NCBI GenBank assembly: GCA_947624775.1
Contig: CANQLT010000005.1
Location: forward strand, 1 to 53,516
DNA from: an uncultured Monoglobus sp.
GTDB taxonomy: Bacteria > Bacillota > Clostridia > Monoglobales > Monoglobaceae
Length of the DNA: 53,516 bases
Direction of reading: 5' to 3'
The translations under genes and the position numbers were made by a program. Below the pieces are notes generated by a model. It had not been told where the DNA came from and searched no databases. It saw only the letters and a list, made by a program, of their open reading frames with translations. Shown here piece after piece: positions 39,161-47,800 of the stretch (the stretch's first letter is position 1; each line of letters opens with the position of its first letter).

Positions 39161-40555
39161 TTATTTATCCTGCTTTTTGCTCTTTTTTAATTTTTTGGAC
39201 TTTTTTCTGTTGACCGTCCACTGCTCCTTTACCACCTGTTTTGAGCGGGCGATAGCCAGCGACTCGGGCGGCACCTCGTCGGTTATGGTCGAGCCCGCGG
39301 CGGTGTAGGCGCCGTGGCGGACGGTGACGGGCGACACCAGATTGGTGTTGCAGCCGATAAAGCAGTCGTCCTCGATTATCGTGCGGTGCTTGTTCTCGCC
39401 GTCGTAGTTTACGACCACCGTGCCGCAGCCGAAGTTGACGCGCTTGCCCACATCGGCGTCTCCGATATATGTAAGGTGCGCCACCTTGGTTCCGTCGTCG
39501 ATAGTTGAGTTCTTGACCTCGACAAAATCGCCTATTTTGACGTCCGAGCCGATCTTTGTGCCGGGTCTTAAATACGCGAACGGACCCACGTTTGTGTCGG
39601 AGCCTATCTCGCTGTCTATCGCGACGCTCTTTAATATCGTGGTGTTTGAGCCCACAACGCAGTTGTTGAGCGAGGTGTCGGAGCCGATAACGCAGTTTTC
39701 GCCGATGACCGTTTTTCCCTCAAGCACCGTGCCTGGATACAGCACCGTGTCTCTGCCAACCTTGACATTGGCCGTTATCTGTACCTTGTCGGGGTCGATT
39801 ATGGTAACTCCGCTCAGCATCAGCTCAACGGCCTTGCGCCGGTTCAGTATCTTTCCCACCTGCGCCAGCTGCAGCTTGTCGTTGACGCCGAGTATCTGCT
39901 CAAGATCGGTCACGTAGGCGCCAACCTTGTCGCCGTCGCCCAGCATTATCTCCACGACGTCGGTTATGTAATACTCGCCCTGAGCGTTGTTATTGGTGAT
40001 ACGCTTGAGCGCCGCTCTGAGCTTTTGTATATCAAAGAAGTACATGCCCGAGTTTATCTCTTTGATCTCCTGCTCGTCCTCGTCGGCATCCTTCTGCTCG
40101 ACTATCTTGACGATCTCGCCCTGCTCGCGGACTATCCTGCCGTAGCCGTAGGGATCGTCGATATACGCGGTTATGACCGTGGCGGCTCTCTTTTTCTTTA
40201 TATGGTCCTCGCGCACCCGCTTTAAGGTGTCCGCCTCGATCAGCGGCGCGTCACCGTAGAGCACCATAACGGTGCCCTCGATATTTTTGAGCGCCTCTAT
40301 TCCCTGCATAACGGCGTGGCCCGTGCCCAACTGCTCCTTCTGCAGCGCGTATTTCACGCGGTCGCCCAGATACGCCTTCATGTCCTCGGCCTTGTGACCG
40401 ATAACCACTATGTTCTCATCGCTTCCGGCCTCCTCGGCGGTATCGACCACCCACTCGACCAGAGCTTTTCCGGCGGCCTGCTGGAGAGGCTTCGCCACGT
40501 TTGACTTCATTCTCTTGCCCTCGCCCGCGGCGAGTATTATACTGTATAAGCTCAT
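39161..40555 (-). CDS. glmU: Bifunctional GlmU: UDP-GlcNAc pyrophosphorylase / GlcN-1-P acetyltransferase, 464 aa
   Basis: This enzyme makes UDP-GlcNAc for peptidoglycan. The N-terminal uridylyltransferase (about 1-230) has SIILAAGEGKRMKSNVAKPL, LGTGHAVMQ and LYGDAPLI. The C-terminal left-handed beta-helix acetyltransferase (about 250-440) has hexapeptide repeats (VIGENCVIGSDTSLNNCVVG), GDFVEVKNSTIDDGTKVAHL and TYIGDADVGKRVNFGCGTV with NYDGENKHRT. The protein ends in a Lys-rich tail (SKKLKKSKKQDK), which is unusual but not unknown. Ribosome binding site GGGGGAA. First gene of the glmU-pth-mfd operon, from the promoter at 40597-40625. Confidence 0.97.
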   Translation of the reverse strand: MSLYSIILAAGEGKRMKSNVAKPLQQAAGKALVEWVVDTAEEAGSDENIVVIGHKAEDMKAYLGDRVKYALQKEQLGTGHAVMQGIEALKNIEGTVMVLYGDAPLIEADTLKRVREDHIKKKRAATVITAYIDDPYGYGRIVREQGEIVKIVEQKDADEDEQEIKEINSGMYFFDIQKLRAALKRITNNNAQGEYYITDVVEIMLGDGDKVGAYVTDLEQILGVNDKLQLAQVGKILNRRKAVELMLSGVTIIDPDKVQITANVKVGRDTVLYPGTVLEGKTVIGENCVIGSDTSLNNCVVGSNTTILKSVAIDSEIGSDTNVGPFAYLRPGTKIGSDVKIGDFVEVKNSTIDDGTKVAHLTYIGDADVGKRVNFGCGTVVVNYDGENKHRTIIEDDCFIGCNTNLVSPVTVRHGAYTAAGSTITDEVPPESLAIARSKQVVKEQWTVNRKKSKKLKKSKKQDK

Positions 40556-40596
40556 TTCTATTCCCCCAAAAAGAATTTATTTATCATAATTCAGAT

Positions 40597-40625
40597 ATTA
40601 TAACATATAAGAAAAAATTTTACAA
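40597..40625 (-). promoter_or_regulatory. Promoter of the glmU-pth-mfd operon
   Basis: TTGTAA (40625-40620), a 17-base spacer and TATAAT (40602-40597), about 40 bases before the ATG. Confidence 0.7.
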
Positions 40626-40738
40626 TACCGATTTTCGGATTTTTAACCAACGACTGTTTTTGCACCATTTAATATATCTTTAATAAATTAGACAAATCTA
40701 TATTAAAAAATTTTTATGGCTAATCACGTTATTAACAA

Positions 40739-40774
40739 AATTAGAAAAAGCGCGTATATGCGCTTTTTCTAATT
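40739..40774. terminator. Strong bidirectional terminator
   Basis: A perfect 15-bp stem AATTAGAAAAAGCGC / GCGCTTTTTCTAATT with loop GTATAT has T-runs built into both strands. It closes the small transcription unit at 40791-41046 and insulates glmU. Confidence 0.85.
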
Positions 40775-40790
40775 AACCATTATATAAATA

Positions 40791-40972
40791 TTATTTATCT
40801 TTTGGGTTAGTTAATATCCAACTACCGGTAACTTTATTAGTAGAATTCATCTTTATTTTTCCTTTTGTCCTTAGTTTTGTCAAAAAATATCTAATTTTTC
40901 TTCCTTATATTCAATTATTTCAGATTCACGATTTTTCAAAATTTTTTCTAATAATTCTATTAATTCTATCAT
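40791..40972 (-). pseudogene. Collapsed AlbA_2-type gene with intact promoter, RBS and terminator
   Basis: From ATG 40972 a 31-residue frame reads MIELIELLEKILKNRES, then EIIEYKEEKLDIF, and stops at 40877. This resembles the first residues of AlbA_2-domain (Schlafen-like, COG2865) proteins, which typically begin with xxRExxxxEYK. Directly after, in another frame, LTKLRTKGKIKMNSTNKVTG and SWILTNPKDK run to a stop at 40791. That resembles the winged-helix C-terminus of the same family. The middle of the gene appears deleted, leaving the two ends in different frames. GAGGG nine bases before the ATG, a consensus promoter and a strong terminator survive. It could now express a 31-residue peptide or act as a small RNA. 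Family assignment is by motif only. Confidence 0.45.
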
Positions 40973-41017
40973 AATTGCTTTCCCTCAATTTAAAACAATA
41001 ATTAATCTTCTAGTATG

Positions 41018-41046
41018 ATTATACCACAATCAAAAATATTAGTCAA
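41018..41046 (-). promoter_or_regulatory. Consensus promoter of the collapsed gene
   Basis: TTGACT (41046-41041), a 17-base spacer and TATAAT (41023-41018). With the terminator at 40739-40774 it would give a transcript of about 270 bases. Confidence 0.75.
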
Positions 41047-41403
41047 TCTGTTTTAACCGGCGCTTTGTTCTGTATCACTTCGTTTGCTCAACTTAAACTG
41101 CACGTTTTATTAATTGATATAGAATAATAATACAAAGATTATTTTAAAAATCACATATAAAGTAACTCACTACGATTATATCGACACTCCATTTTTGTGT
41201 AATAAAAACGGAATTAAATGCGTTGCTAATTTTACTTAAACGCAAAAACTACCAGCATCATAAAAACAACACGTTCACAAACTATCTCCGCCCTAAACTG
41301 CGACAATCCGTTTGATTTTAATACCTAACCACACTTATGGGCTGAGATGATTTGGCAAACAACAATTGATTCTTGAAGATTTTAAAATTTTCACCGATTT
41401 TAT
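41047..41403. other. AT-rich intergenic stretch, no gene seen
   Basis: No convincing reading frame, RNA gene or repeat found on either strand. It separates the collapsed AlbA_2-type unit from the SpoIIQ-like gene. Confidence 0.5.
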
Positions 41404-41433
41404 GTATTATTCGGCCCGTCTTTGGCAAGACTT
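41404..41433 (+). promoter_or_regulatory. Possible sigma-F-like promoter
   Basis: GTATT, 15 bases, then GGCAAGACTT, matches the Bacillus sigma-F pattern (GYWTA-N15-GGNRANAHTR) except for the last base of each box. The predicted start would lie almost on the GAGGTG ribosome binding site, which argues for caution. Confidence 0.3.
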
Positions 41434-41450
41434 AACATCGAGGTGATAAA

Positions 41451-42383
41451 ATGAACAACAAAAACAATGACAGATTCGAAAACGACGACAAAAACAAGAG
41501 GGGCGACAACTACAACCGCAGGCCGATCACCGACCCTCCCAAAGCGGACGAGCAGGACATCATGATCTCGGCAAAGAGAAAAGGATTTTACATAATCCTT
41601 TTGCTTGGGATTACCGCCATAGGAATTTACGCTCTTTTAAGCGCTCTGATACCGAAACCCGACAACAAACGTATCGAAACCGGCTCGGTCTTCGCGACGC
41701 CGACGCCCTACGCCGCGGCTGTGCCCGCCAACGCGAACGCCCTGCCACAAAACGATGAGGACGACGCGGCCATGCCCACCGCGAGACCGACGGCTAAACC
41801 CGCCGCCGAGACAAACGCCGGCGATAAGCCTGTGCCGAGCCTCGCGCAGGCGCCCGTTTCGGGCAGGATAATCAAGGACTATTCCGGAGATGATCTGGTA
41901 TACTCCGAGACCATGAACGACTGGCGCGCCCACTGCGGAGTTGATATAGGCGCCGCGCCCGACACGTTTGTGACCGCGATAAAGGACGGCACGCTGAAAA
42001 AAGTGTACGAGGACAGCCTGCTGGGCACCACAGTGGTGCTGCACCACAACGACGACGGCACCGAGAGCGTTTACTGCAATTTAAAAGAGGTGCCAGACCT
42101 GCCTATAGGCTCGGAAGTCAAGATGGGCGACGTATTAGGCAAAATCGGCTCGAGCGCCGTCTCGGAGCAGAACGACGAGCCGCACCTGCACTTTGAGATC
42201 AGGAAGGACGATAAGCCCCTTGACCCGAAGCAATTTGTGGCGTTTGAGGAAGTCGACTATATAACCCCCGAGCCCTCGGCGGCAAGCGGCGTGAATGATT
42301 ATGAGGATTCCGAGACCAGATCGGGCTACCGCCCCGACCCCTACACCGACGGCGAAGACATCGAAACCATGATAATAGACTAA
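41451..42383 (+). CDS. SpoIIQ-like membrane-anchored M23 family protein, 310 aa
   Basis: A charged N-terminus is followed by one membrane helix (about 46-66, GFYIILLLGITAIGIYALLS). A Pro/Ala/Thr linker leads to an M23 (LytM) domain at about 135-260: GRIIKDYSGDDLVYSETMND, WRAHCGVDIGA (first ligands H...D), GTTVVLHHNDDGTESVYCNL and EPHLHFEIRKD (HxH). The ligand residues are present, so it may be an active peptidoglycan endopeptidase. The phrase MNDWRAHCGVDI is typical of SpoIIQ, the forespore protein of the engulfment channel. Clostridial SpoIIQ keeps the metal site, unlike B. subtilis. Ribosome binding site GAGGTGAT. A sigma-F-like box lies just upstream. No other sporulation gene is in the window, so the role is inferred. 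Confidence 0.8.
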   Translation: MNNKNNDRFENDDKNKRGDNYNRRPITDPPKADEQDIMISAKRKGFYIILLLGITAIGIYALLSALIPKPDNKRIETGSVFATPTPYAAAVPANANALPQNDEDDAAMPTARPTAKPAAETNAGDKPVPSLAQAPVSGRIIKDYSGDDLVYSETMNDWRAHCGVDIGAAPDTFVTAIKDGTLKKVYEDSLLGTTVVLHHNDDGTESVYCNLKEVPDLPIGSEVKMGDVLGKIGSSAVSEQNDEPHLHFEIRKDDKPLDPKQFVAFEEVDYITPEPSAASGVNDYEDSETRSGYRPDPYTDGEDIETMIID

Positions 42384-42398
42384 ACCGACATTTTTCCC

Positions 42399-42427
42399 TT
42401 GTTTTCTCAATTTATTTATTATATAAT
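42399..42427 (+). promoter_or_regulatory. Promoter of the DUF362/ferredoxin gene
   Basis: TTGTTT (42399-42404), a 17-base spacer and TATAAT (42422-42427), 32 bases before the ATG. Confidence 0.65.
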
Positions 42428-42459
42428 AAATAAAACAAACAAAAAAGCGGGGAATTATC

Positions 42460-43602
42460 ATGGACAAAGTCTCGATCGTGAAATGCGCCGATTACGCCGA
42501 TTCTTACGCGGCGGTGAAAAAATCGCTGGACCTTATCGGCGGTATCGAAAAATATGTGAAGCCGGGCAGCCGCGTGGTTCTGAAGCCGAACTTTGTGTCG
42601 CGCAGAAAGCCCGAAGCGGCGGTCACCACCCATCCCGCGGTGCTGCGCGCGGTGATCGAGCTGGCCGAGAGCGCCGGAGGCAAAGTGACGATCGCCGAGA
42701 GCCCGGGCGGGCCTTATAACGCGGCGTATCTCAAAAGCGTCTACTCAGCCTGCGGCGCGCTCGAGGCGGCGGATGGCACGGGCGCGGAAATCAATTATGA
42801 CACCGCCTTTGAGGAAGTCCCATGCCCCGACGGTGCCACCGTGAAAAAGCTGCCAATCATAAAACCTATCCTTGACGCCGATGTGATAATCTCGCTGCCC
42901 AAGCTCAAGACCCACTCGATGACGAGCTACAGCGGCGCGGTCAAAAACCTGTACGGCACGGTCCCCGGCACATATAAGGCGGAGCTGCACTTCCGCCTGG
43001 ACGAGCGAAAGACCTTTTGCTCGATGCTGATTGATCTGTGCGAGACCGTGAAGCCGACTCTGGCGGTCATGGACGGAGTGTGGGGCATGGAGGGCGACGG
43101 CCCCACCAACGGCGAACGGCGCGACGCGGGCGTTATCATGGCCGCCGCCAACCTGCACGCCCTCGACTATATCGCCTGCAAAATGATAGGCTACGATCTC
43201 GGCGACGTTGACACCATATCGGAGGCCGCGAACCGAGGTCTGTTTGACCCAAACGCCATTGAGGTCACGGGCGATGATCCGAATTCATTCGGGCTCGGCG
43301 ATTTTGTGAAGCCTCAGACCGACTTTAATCTTTTAAAAGTCGTGTCGCTGCCGCCTCGCCTCAATAAGCTGGTCGTGAAAATGCTGGCGTCGCGCCCCGC
43401 GATCGACGAGGGAAAATGCGTCGGCTGCGGCGAATGCGCGCGCTGCTGCCCGCCAAAAGCGATAAGCATGGAAAGCGGAAAGCCCGATATTGACCGAAAA
43501 ACGTGCATAAAATGCTTCTGCTGTCAGGAGCTGTGCCCCAAAGGCGCGGTCAAGATCAAACGCCCGCTCCTCAACCGCTTTATGCTAAAGTTTTTGAAAT
43601 GA
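42460..43602 (+). CDS. DUF362 protein with C-terminal 2x[4Fe-4S] ferredoxin domain, 380 aa
   Basis: The DUF362 domain (about 1-300) shows VVLKPNFVSRRKPEAAVTTH, VTIAESPGG, ADVIISLPKLKTHSMTSYSG and VMDGVWGMEGDGPTNGE. The C-terminal part carries two complete cluster motifs, CVGCGECARCCPPKAI and CIKCFCCQELCPKGAV, each CxxCxxCxxxCP-like. It is cytoplasmic and probably passes electrons in an unknown redox reaction. DUF362 proteins have no established biochemical role that I can name with confidence. GGGG ribosome binding site. Own promoter and terminator, so not part of the ispG-polC operon. Confidence 0.88.
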   Translation: MDKVSIVKCADYADSYAAVKKSLDLIGGIEKYVKPGSRVVLKPNFVSRRKPEAAVTTHPAVLRAVIELAESAGGKVTIAESPGGPYNAAYLKSVYSACGALEAADGTGAEINYDTAFEEVPCPDGATVKKLPIIKPILDADVIISLPKLKTHSMTSYSGAVKNLYGTVPGTYKAELHFRLDERKTFCSMLIDLCETVKPTLAVMDGVWGMEGDGPTNGERRDAGVIMAAANLHALDYIACKMIGYDLGDVDTISEAANRGLFDPNAIEVTGDDPNSFGLGDFVKPQTDFNLLKVVSLPPRLNKLVVKMLASRPAIDEGKCVGCGECARCCPPKAISMESGKPDIDRKTCIKCFCCQELCPKGAVKIKRPLLNRFMLKFLK

Positions 43603-43607
43603 TTTTT

Positions 43608-43632
43608 TCTCCCGCCCGACGGGAGATTTTTA
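43608..43632 (+). terminator. Terminator of the DUF362/ferredoxin gene
   Basis: TCTCCCG / CGGGAGA (43608-43614, 43620-43626) with a 5-base loop is followed by TTTTTATTTT, directly after the stop codon. Confidence 0.85.
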
Positions 43633-43699
43633 TTTTGCCCAGCCAAATTTTTAGTCAGGCAAAAAATTGTACAGCACCGCCGAATTCAAAAATTTGTCC

Positions 43700-43728
43700 T
43701 TGAATATAAAACCGCGTTATGATAAAAT
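43700..43728 (+). promoter_or_regulatory. Promoter of the ispG-polC operon
   Basis: TTGAAT (43700-43705), a 17-base spacer and TAAAAT (43723-43728), 34 bases before the ispG ATG. Confidence 0.75.
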
Positions 43729-43761
43729 GATTTTGTATCACAAATTTTCAGGAGAACTACC

Positions 43762-44811
43762 ATGACTAAAAAAATAAAAATAGGAACAACCGAGATCGGC
43801 GGTGGAGAGCCGATAAAGATACAGTCAATGACAAACGTTCCCACCTCGGACACCGAGCGCGTTATCTCTCAGATAAACGCACTGGCCGAGGCGGGCTGCG
43901 ACATAGTCCGCTTTTCTGTGCCCGACGAGCAGAGCGCCAAAGCGGTCGAGACAATCAAAAACCGAACATCGGTGCCGCTGGTTGCGGACATACATTTTGA
44001 CTACCGCCTGGCGCTGATGTGCATAGAGCGCGGTATAGACAAGGTGAGGATCAATCCGGGAAACATCGGCGGCGAAAGCAATGCCGCAGCGGTGGCAAAA
44101 GCGGCGAAGGCCGCGGGCGTGCCGATAAGGATCGGCGTGAACGGCGGCTCACTGGAAAAAGGGCTGCTTGAAAAATGCGATGGCGACCTGCCGAGGGCCA
44201 TGGTTGAGAGCGCCAAGCGCCACGTCGAGATCCTCAACAAATTTGATTTTGACGATATTGTGCTTTCGCTAAAAGCGTCGAGCGTCAAGACCACGGTCGC
44301 GGCGTATCGGCTGGCGGCTGAGACGTTCCCGTATCCGCTGCACCTGGGCGTGACCGAGGCGGGCACGACCGAGCAGGGCATTGTCAAATCCGCGGTCGGT
44401 ATCGGCTCGCTGCTGCTGGACGGCATCGGCGACACGATACGCGTCTCGCTGACCGACGACCCTCTGCGCGAAGCATGGGCGGCAAAGCTGATACTGCGCT
44501 CGCTGGACATGGGCGGCGACTATGTTGAGGTCGTGTCCTGTCCCACCTGCGCCAGGACCAAGATCGACCTGATCCCCATCGCCGAAAAAATAAACGAGGC
44601 GGTGAGCGACATTGACAAAAAGCTCAAGGTGGCGGTCATGGGCTGCGTTGTCAACGGCCCCGGTGAGGCGGCTGACGCCGACGTCGGCATCGCGGGAGGC
44701 GACGGCTGCGCCGTGCTGTTTAAACACGGAAAGATAATCAAAAAAATCAGCGAGGCCGAGATCATTTCCTGCCTGCTGAGCGAGATCAAAAACATGACCG
44801 ATAACAAATAA
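43762..44811 (+). CDS. ispG: 4-hydroxy-3-methylbut-2-enyl-diphosphate synthase IspG (GcpE), 349 aa
   Basis: This [4Fe-4S] enzyme of the MEP isoprenoid pathway reduces MEcPP to HMBPP. Seen are IQSMTNVPTSDTERVISQIN, GCDIVRFSVPDEQSAKAV, VPLVADIHFDYRLAL, KVRINPGNIGG and the cluster-binding region SCPTCARTKIDL (two Cys), plus MGCVVNGPGEAADADVGIAG (third Cys). Length fits the short bacterial form. Ribosome binding site AGGAGAAC. polC begins 16 bases after its stop, an ispG-polC pairing commonly found in Clostridia. Confidence 0.97.
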   Translation: MTKKIKIGTTEIGGGEPIKIQSMTNVPTSDTERVISQINALAEAGCDIVRFSVPDEQSAKAVETIKNRTSVPLVADIHFDYRLALMCIERGIDKVRINPGNIGGESNAAAVAKAAKAAGVPIRIGVNGGSLEKGLLEKCDGDLPRAMVESAKRHVEILNKFDFDDIVLSLKASSVKTTVAAYRLAAETFPYPLHLGVTEAGTTEQGIVKSAVGIGSLLLDGIGDTIRVSLTDDPLREAWAAKLILRSLDMGGDYVEVVSCPTCARTKIDLIPIAEKINEAVSDIDKKLKVAVMGCVVNGPGEAADADVGIAGGDGCAVLFKHGKIIKKISEAEIISCLLSEIKNMTDNK

Positions 44812-44827
44812 AAAGGATCTGATATAA

Positions 44828-47800
44828 ATGAAACCAAACATTCTTGATATTTTCGACAAGGTGAGCGTGGCCGAAAGCTTCGCGCGCGTTCTTGAAAAAT
44901 TCGCGATAGCGTCCTGTGATGTGAACACCGCCGCGGGAGAGGTGGCGGTTTATCTTTCGGGAAAAGACGCAAACGATTTTCTGCCCGCGGCCGACACCCG
45001 CGCTTTTGTCGAGACCGCGAAAAAGCTGTATTGTCTCAGCGCCTTTGACATATTTGTCAAATATCCGCGTCTTGGCTTTTCGGACGAGTATTTCGACTAC
45101 CTGACCGAGGTTTTTTTAAGCGAACACGACTCGGGCAAAGCCTTTTTGGGCGGCGCCGAGGCGGAGCTGAGAGACAGCGTTCTGACGATAGGCGGGCTCA
45201 AAGGCAGCGAGGAAATGCTGCGCAAAATAGGCTACGACAGCTTCATGCGCGACCATGTTTCATACGGTCTGGGCGCCAACGTCAGCGTGCGCCTTAAATT
45301 CGAGGACACCGACAAAGATGAGTACATAAAGCGTCAAGAGGAGCTGGAGCAGAGCATCGCGCAAAGAATCGCCACAGCACCGCCCGCGCACAAAAAAACC
45401 GCGAAGCCCGCGGCAAAACAATTCGGGAAACAAATCGACGGAGAGCCGATGTCCATTATTAATTTAAATGAGGACACCGGCGCCTGCGTTATCAGCGGCG
45501 AGGTCATCGACTGCGACATGAGAGAAAACGTCCGCGGCAACAGAAAAACCATATCCATGCGTTTTTCTATCGGCGACGACTCGTGGGCAACCACCTGCAG
45601 CGCCTTCGGTATCGAGGAAAAAATGAAGCCTCTGACCGAAATAGTCAGCGAGGGCGCGCTGCTGAAGGTGGCGGGCGATTATGAGTACGACGACTTTCTG
45701 CGCTCGTGGGTCGTTAAGGTAGGCTCCGCGCAGGTTCTCGAAAAGCCTCCCGTCAGAACCGACAACTATTCCAAAAAGCGCGTTGAGCTGCACCTGCACA
45801 CCAAGATGAGCGCGATGGACGCCATGACCTCGATTGGCGATCTGGTCGACCGCGCCGTATACTGGGGGCACCCCGCGATGGCGATAACCGACCACGGCGT
45901 GGTCCAGGGCTTCCCTGACGCGTACGCGGCGGCCAAGGCGCACAAGGGCTTTAAAATGATATACGGCATGGAGGGCTATCTGATCGACGACATCCCCTCT
46001 AAAGAGCTGAACAAGATACGCCGAATGAAGAAGGGCGAATACGTTGTGTTTGACCTTGAGACCACGGGCCTCAAGGCGGACTATGAGGCGATAACCGAGA
46101 TAGGCGCCGTGAAGATCAAAGACGGCCTGATCGTTGACAGCTTTTCGCAGCTAATTAACCCCGAGCGGAACATTCCCGCCGAGATAACGCAGATCACGGG
46201 CATCACCGACGAGATGGTGAAAGACATGCCCACAATCGCCGAAGTTCTGCCAAAATTCAAGGAATTCTGCGGCGAGGCGGTGATGGTCGCCCACAACGCG
46301 AAGTTTGACATGAGCTTCATATACGCGGCCGCGAGACAGCTTAAAATATATTTCCCCAACAGGACCATGGACACGCTTAAAATGTCGCGCACTCTGTTCC
46401 CGAACGAGGAAGTGCATAAGCTGGACTTTGTGTGTGAGCGGCTCGGAGTTAAGCTCGACAACCACCACAGGGCTGTCGCGGACGCCACCGCCACGGCATA
46501 CTGCTTTATAAAAATGATGGAGATGACCGTCTGGAAAGAGGCGGCGGAACTTGAGAAAAACATACCGACAATCGAAAAAGACGACCCGAAGATCAAAGAG
46601 AGAAAGTACCACATAATTCTGCTGGCGCGGAACTATGTGGGGCTCAAAAATCTTTACACCCTGATCTCACGCTCAAACCTCGACTACTTCTATCGTAGGC
46701 CCGGCATACCAAAAAGCCTGCTCTATAAATATCACGAGGGAATTGTGATCGGCTCCGCCTGCGAGCAGGGCGAGCTGTACCGCTCGATAATCAAGGGACT
46801 GCCCGACGAGGAGCTTCTCGAGATCGCGGAGTTTTACGACTATCTTGAGATACAGCCTCTGGGCAACAACGCATTTATGCTTCGAAACGGCCAGGTCAGC
46901 GACGAAAACGCCCTTATCAAGATAAACAAAAAAATCGTAGAGCTGGGCGACCGCATTGGAATAAAGACGGTCGCCACCTGCGACGTGCATTTTATGGACC
47001 CCAAGGACGAGATGTACCGCAGGGTACTCCAGGGCGCCCAAGGCTACGAGGACGCCGAGACCCAGGCGCCGCTGTATCTGCGAACCACCGACGAGATGCT
47101 TGAAGAATTCTCATATCTCGGAGAGCGCGCGGAAGAAATAGTTATCGACAACACGATCGAAATAGCGAACACCATCGAGGAGATACAGCCCGTGCGCGAC
47201 GGCTCATATCCTCCAGAGATACCCAACAGCGAAAAGGACCTGCTTGAAATGTGCCACAAAAAGGCCCATGAGATATACGGCGACGTTCTGCCCGAGATCG
47301 TGGAAAAGCGCATGAACCGCGAGCTTGACTGCATAGTGAAATACGGATACTCGGTAATGTACATAATCGCGCAAAAGCTGGTTAAAAAATCCAACGACGC
47401 GGGCTATCTGGTAGGCAGCCGAGGCAGCGTAGGCTCGTCGTTCGCGGCATTCCTCTCGGGCATCACCGAGGTCAATGCCCTCTGCCCGCACTACGTGTGC
47501 CCCGAGTGCAAATACAGCGAGTTTTACGAAAAAGGCGAATACGCCGTGGGCATGGATATGCCCGACAAGACCTGTCCCAAGTGCGGCGCGCCCCTCAAAA
47601 AAGACGGTGTGAACATACCGTTTGAAACGTTTTTGGGCTTTGAAGGCGACAAGGTCCCCGATATTGACCTGAATTTCTCGGGCGAGTATCAGGCGACCGC
47701 GCACAAATACGTGGGCGAGCTGTTCGGCGAGAAATACGTTTTCAAGGCGGGCACGATCGGCACCATTGCCGACAAGACCGCCATAGCGCTGGCAAGAAAA

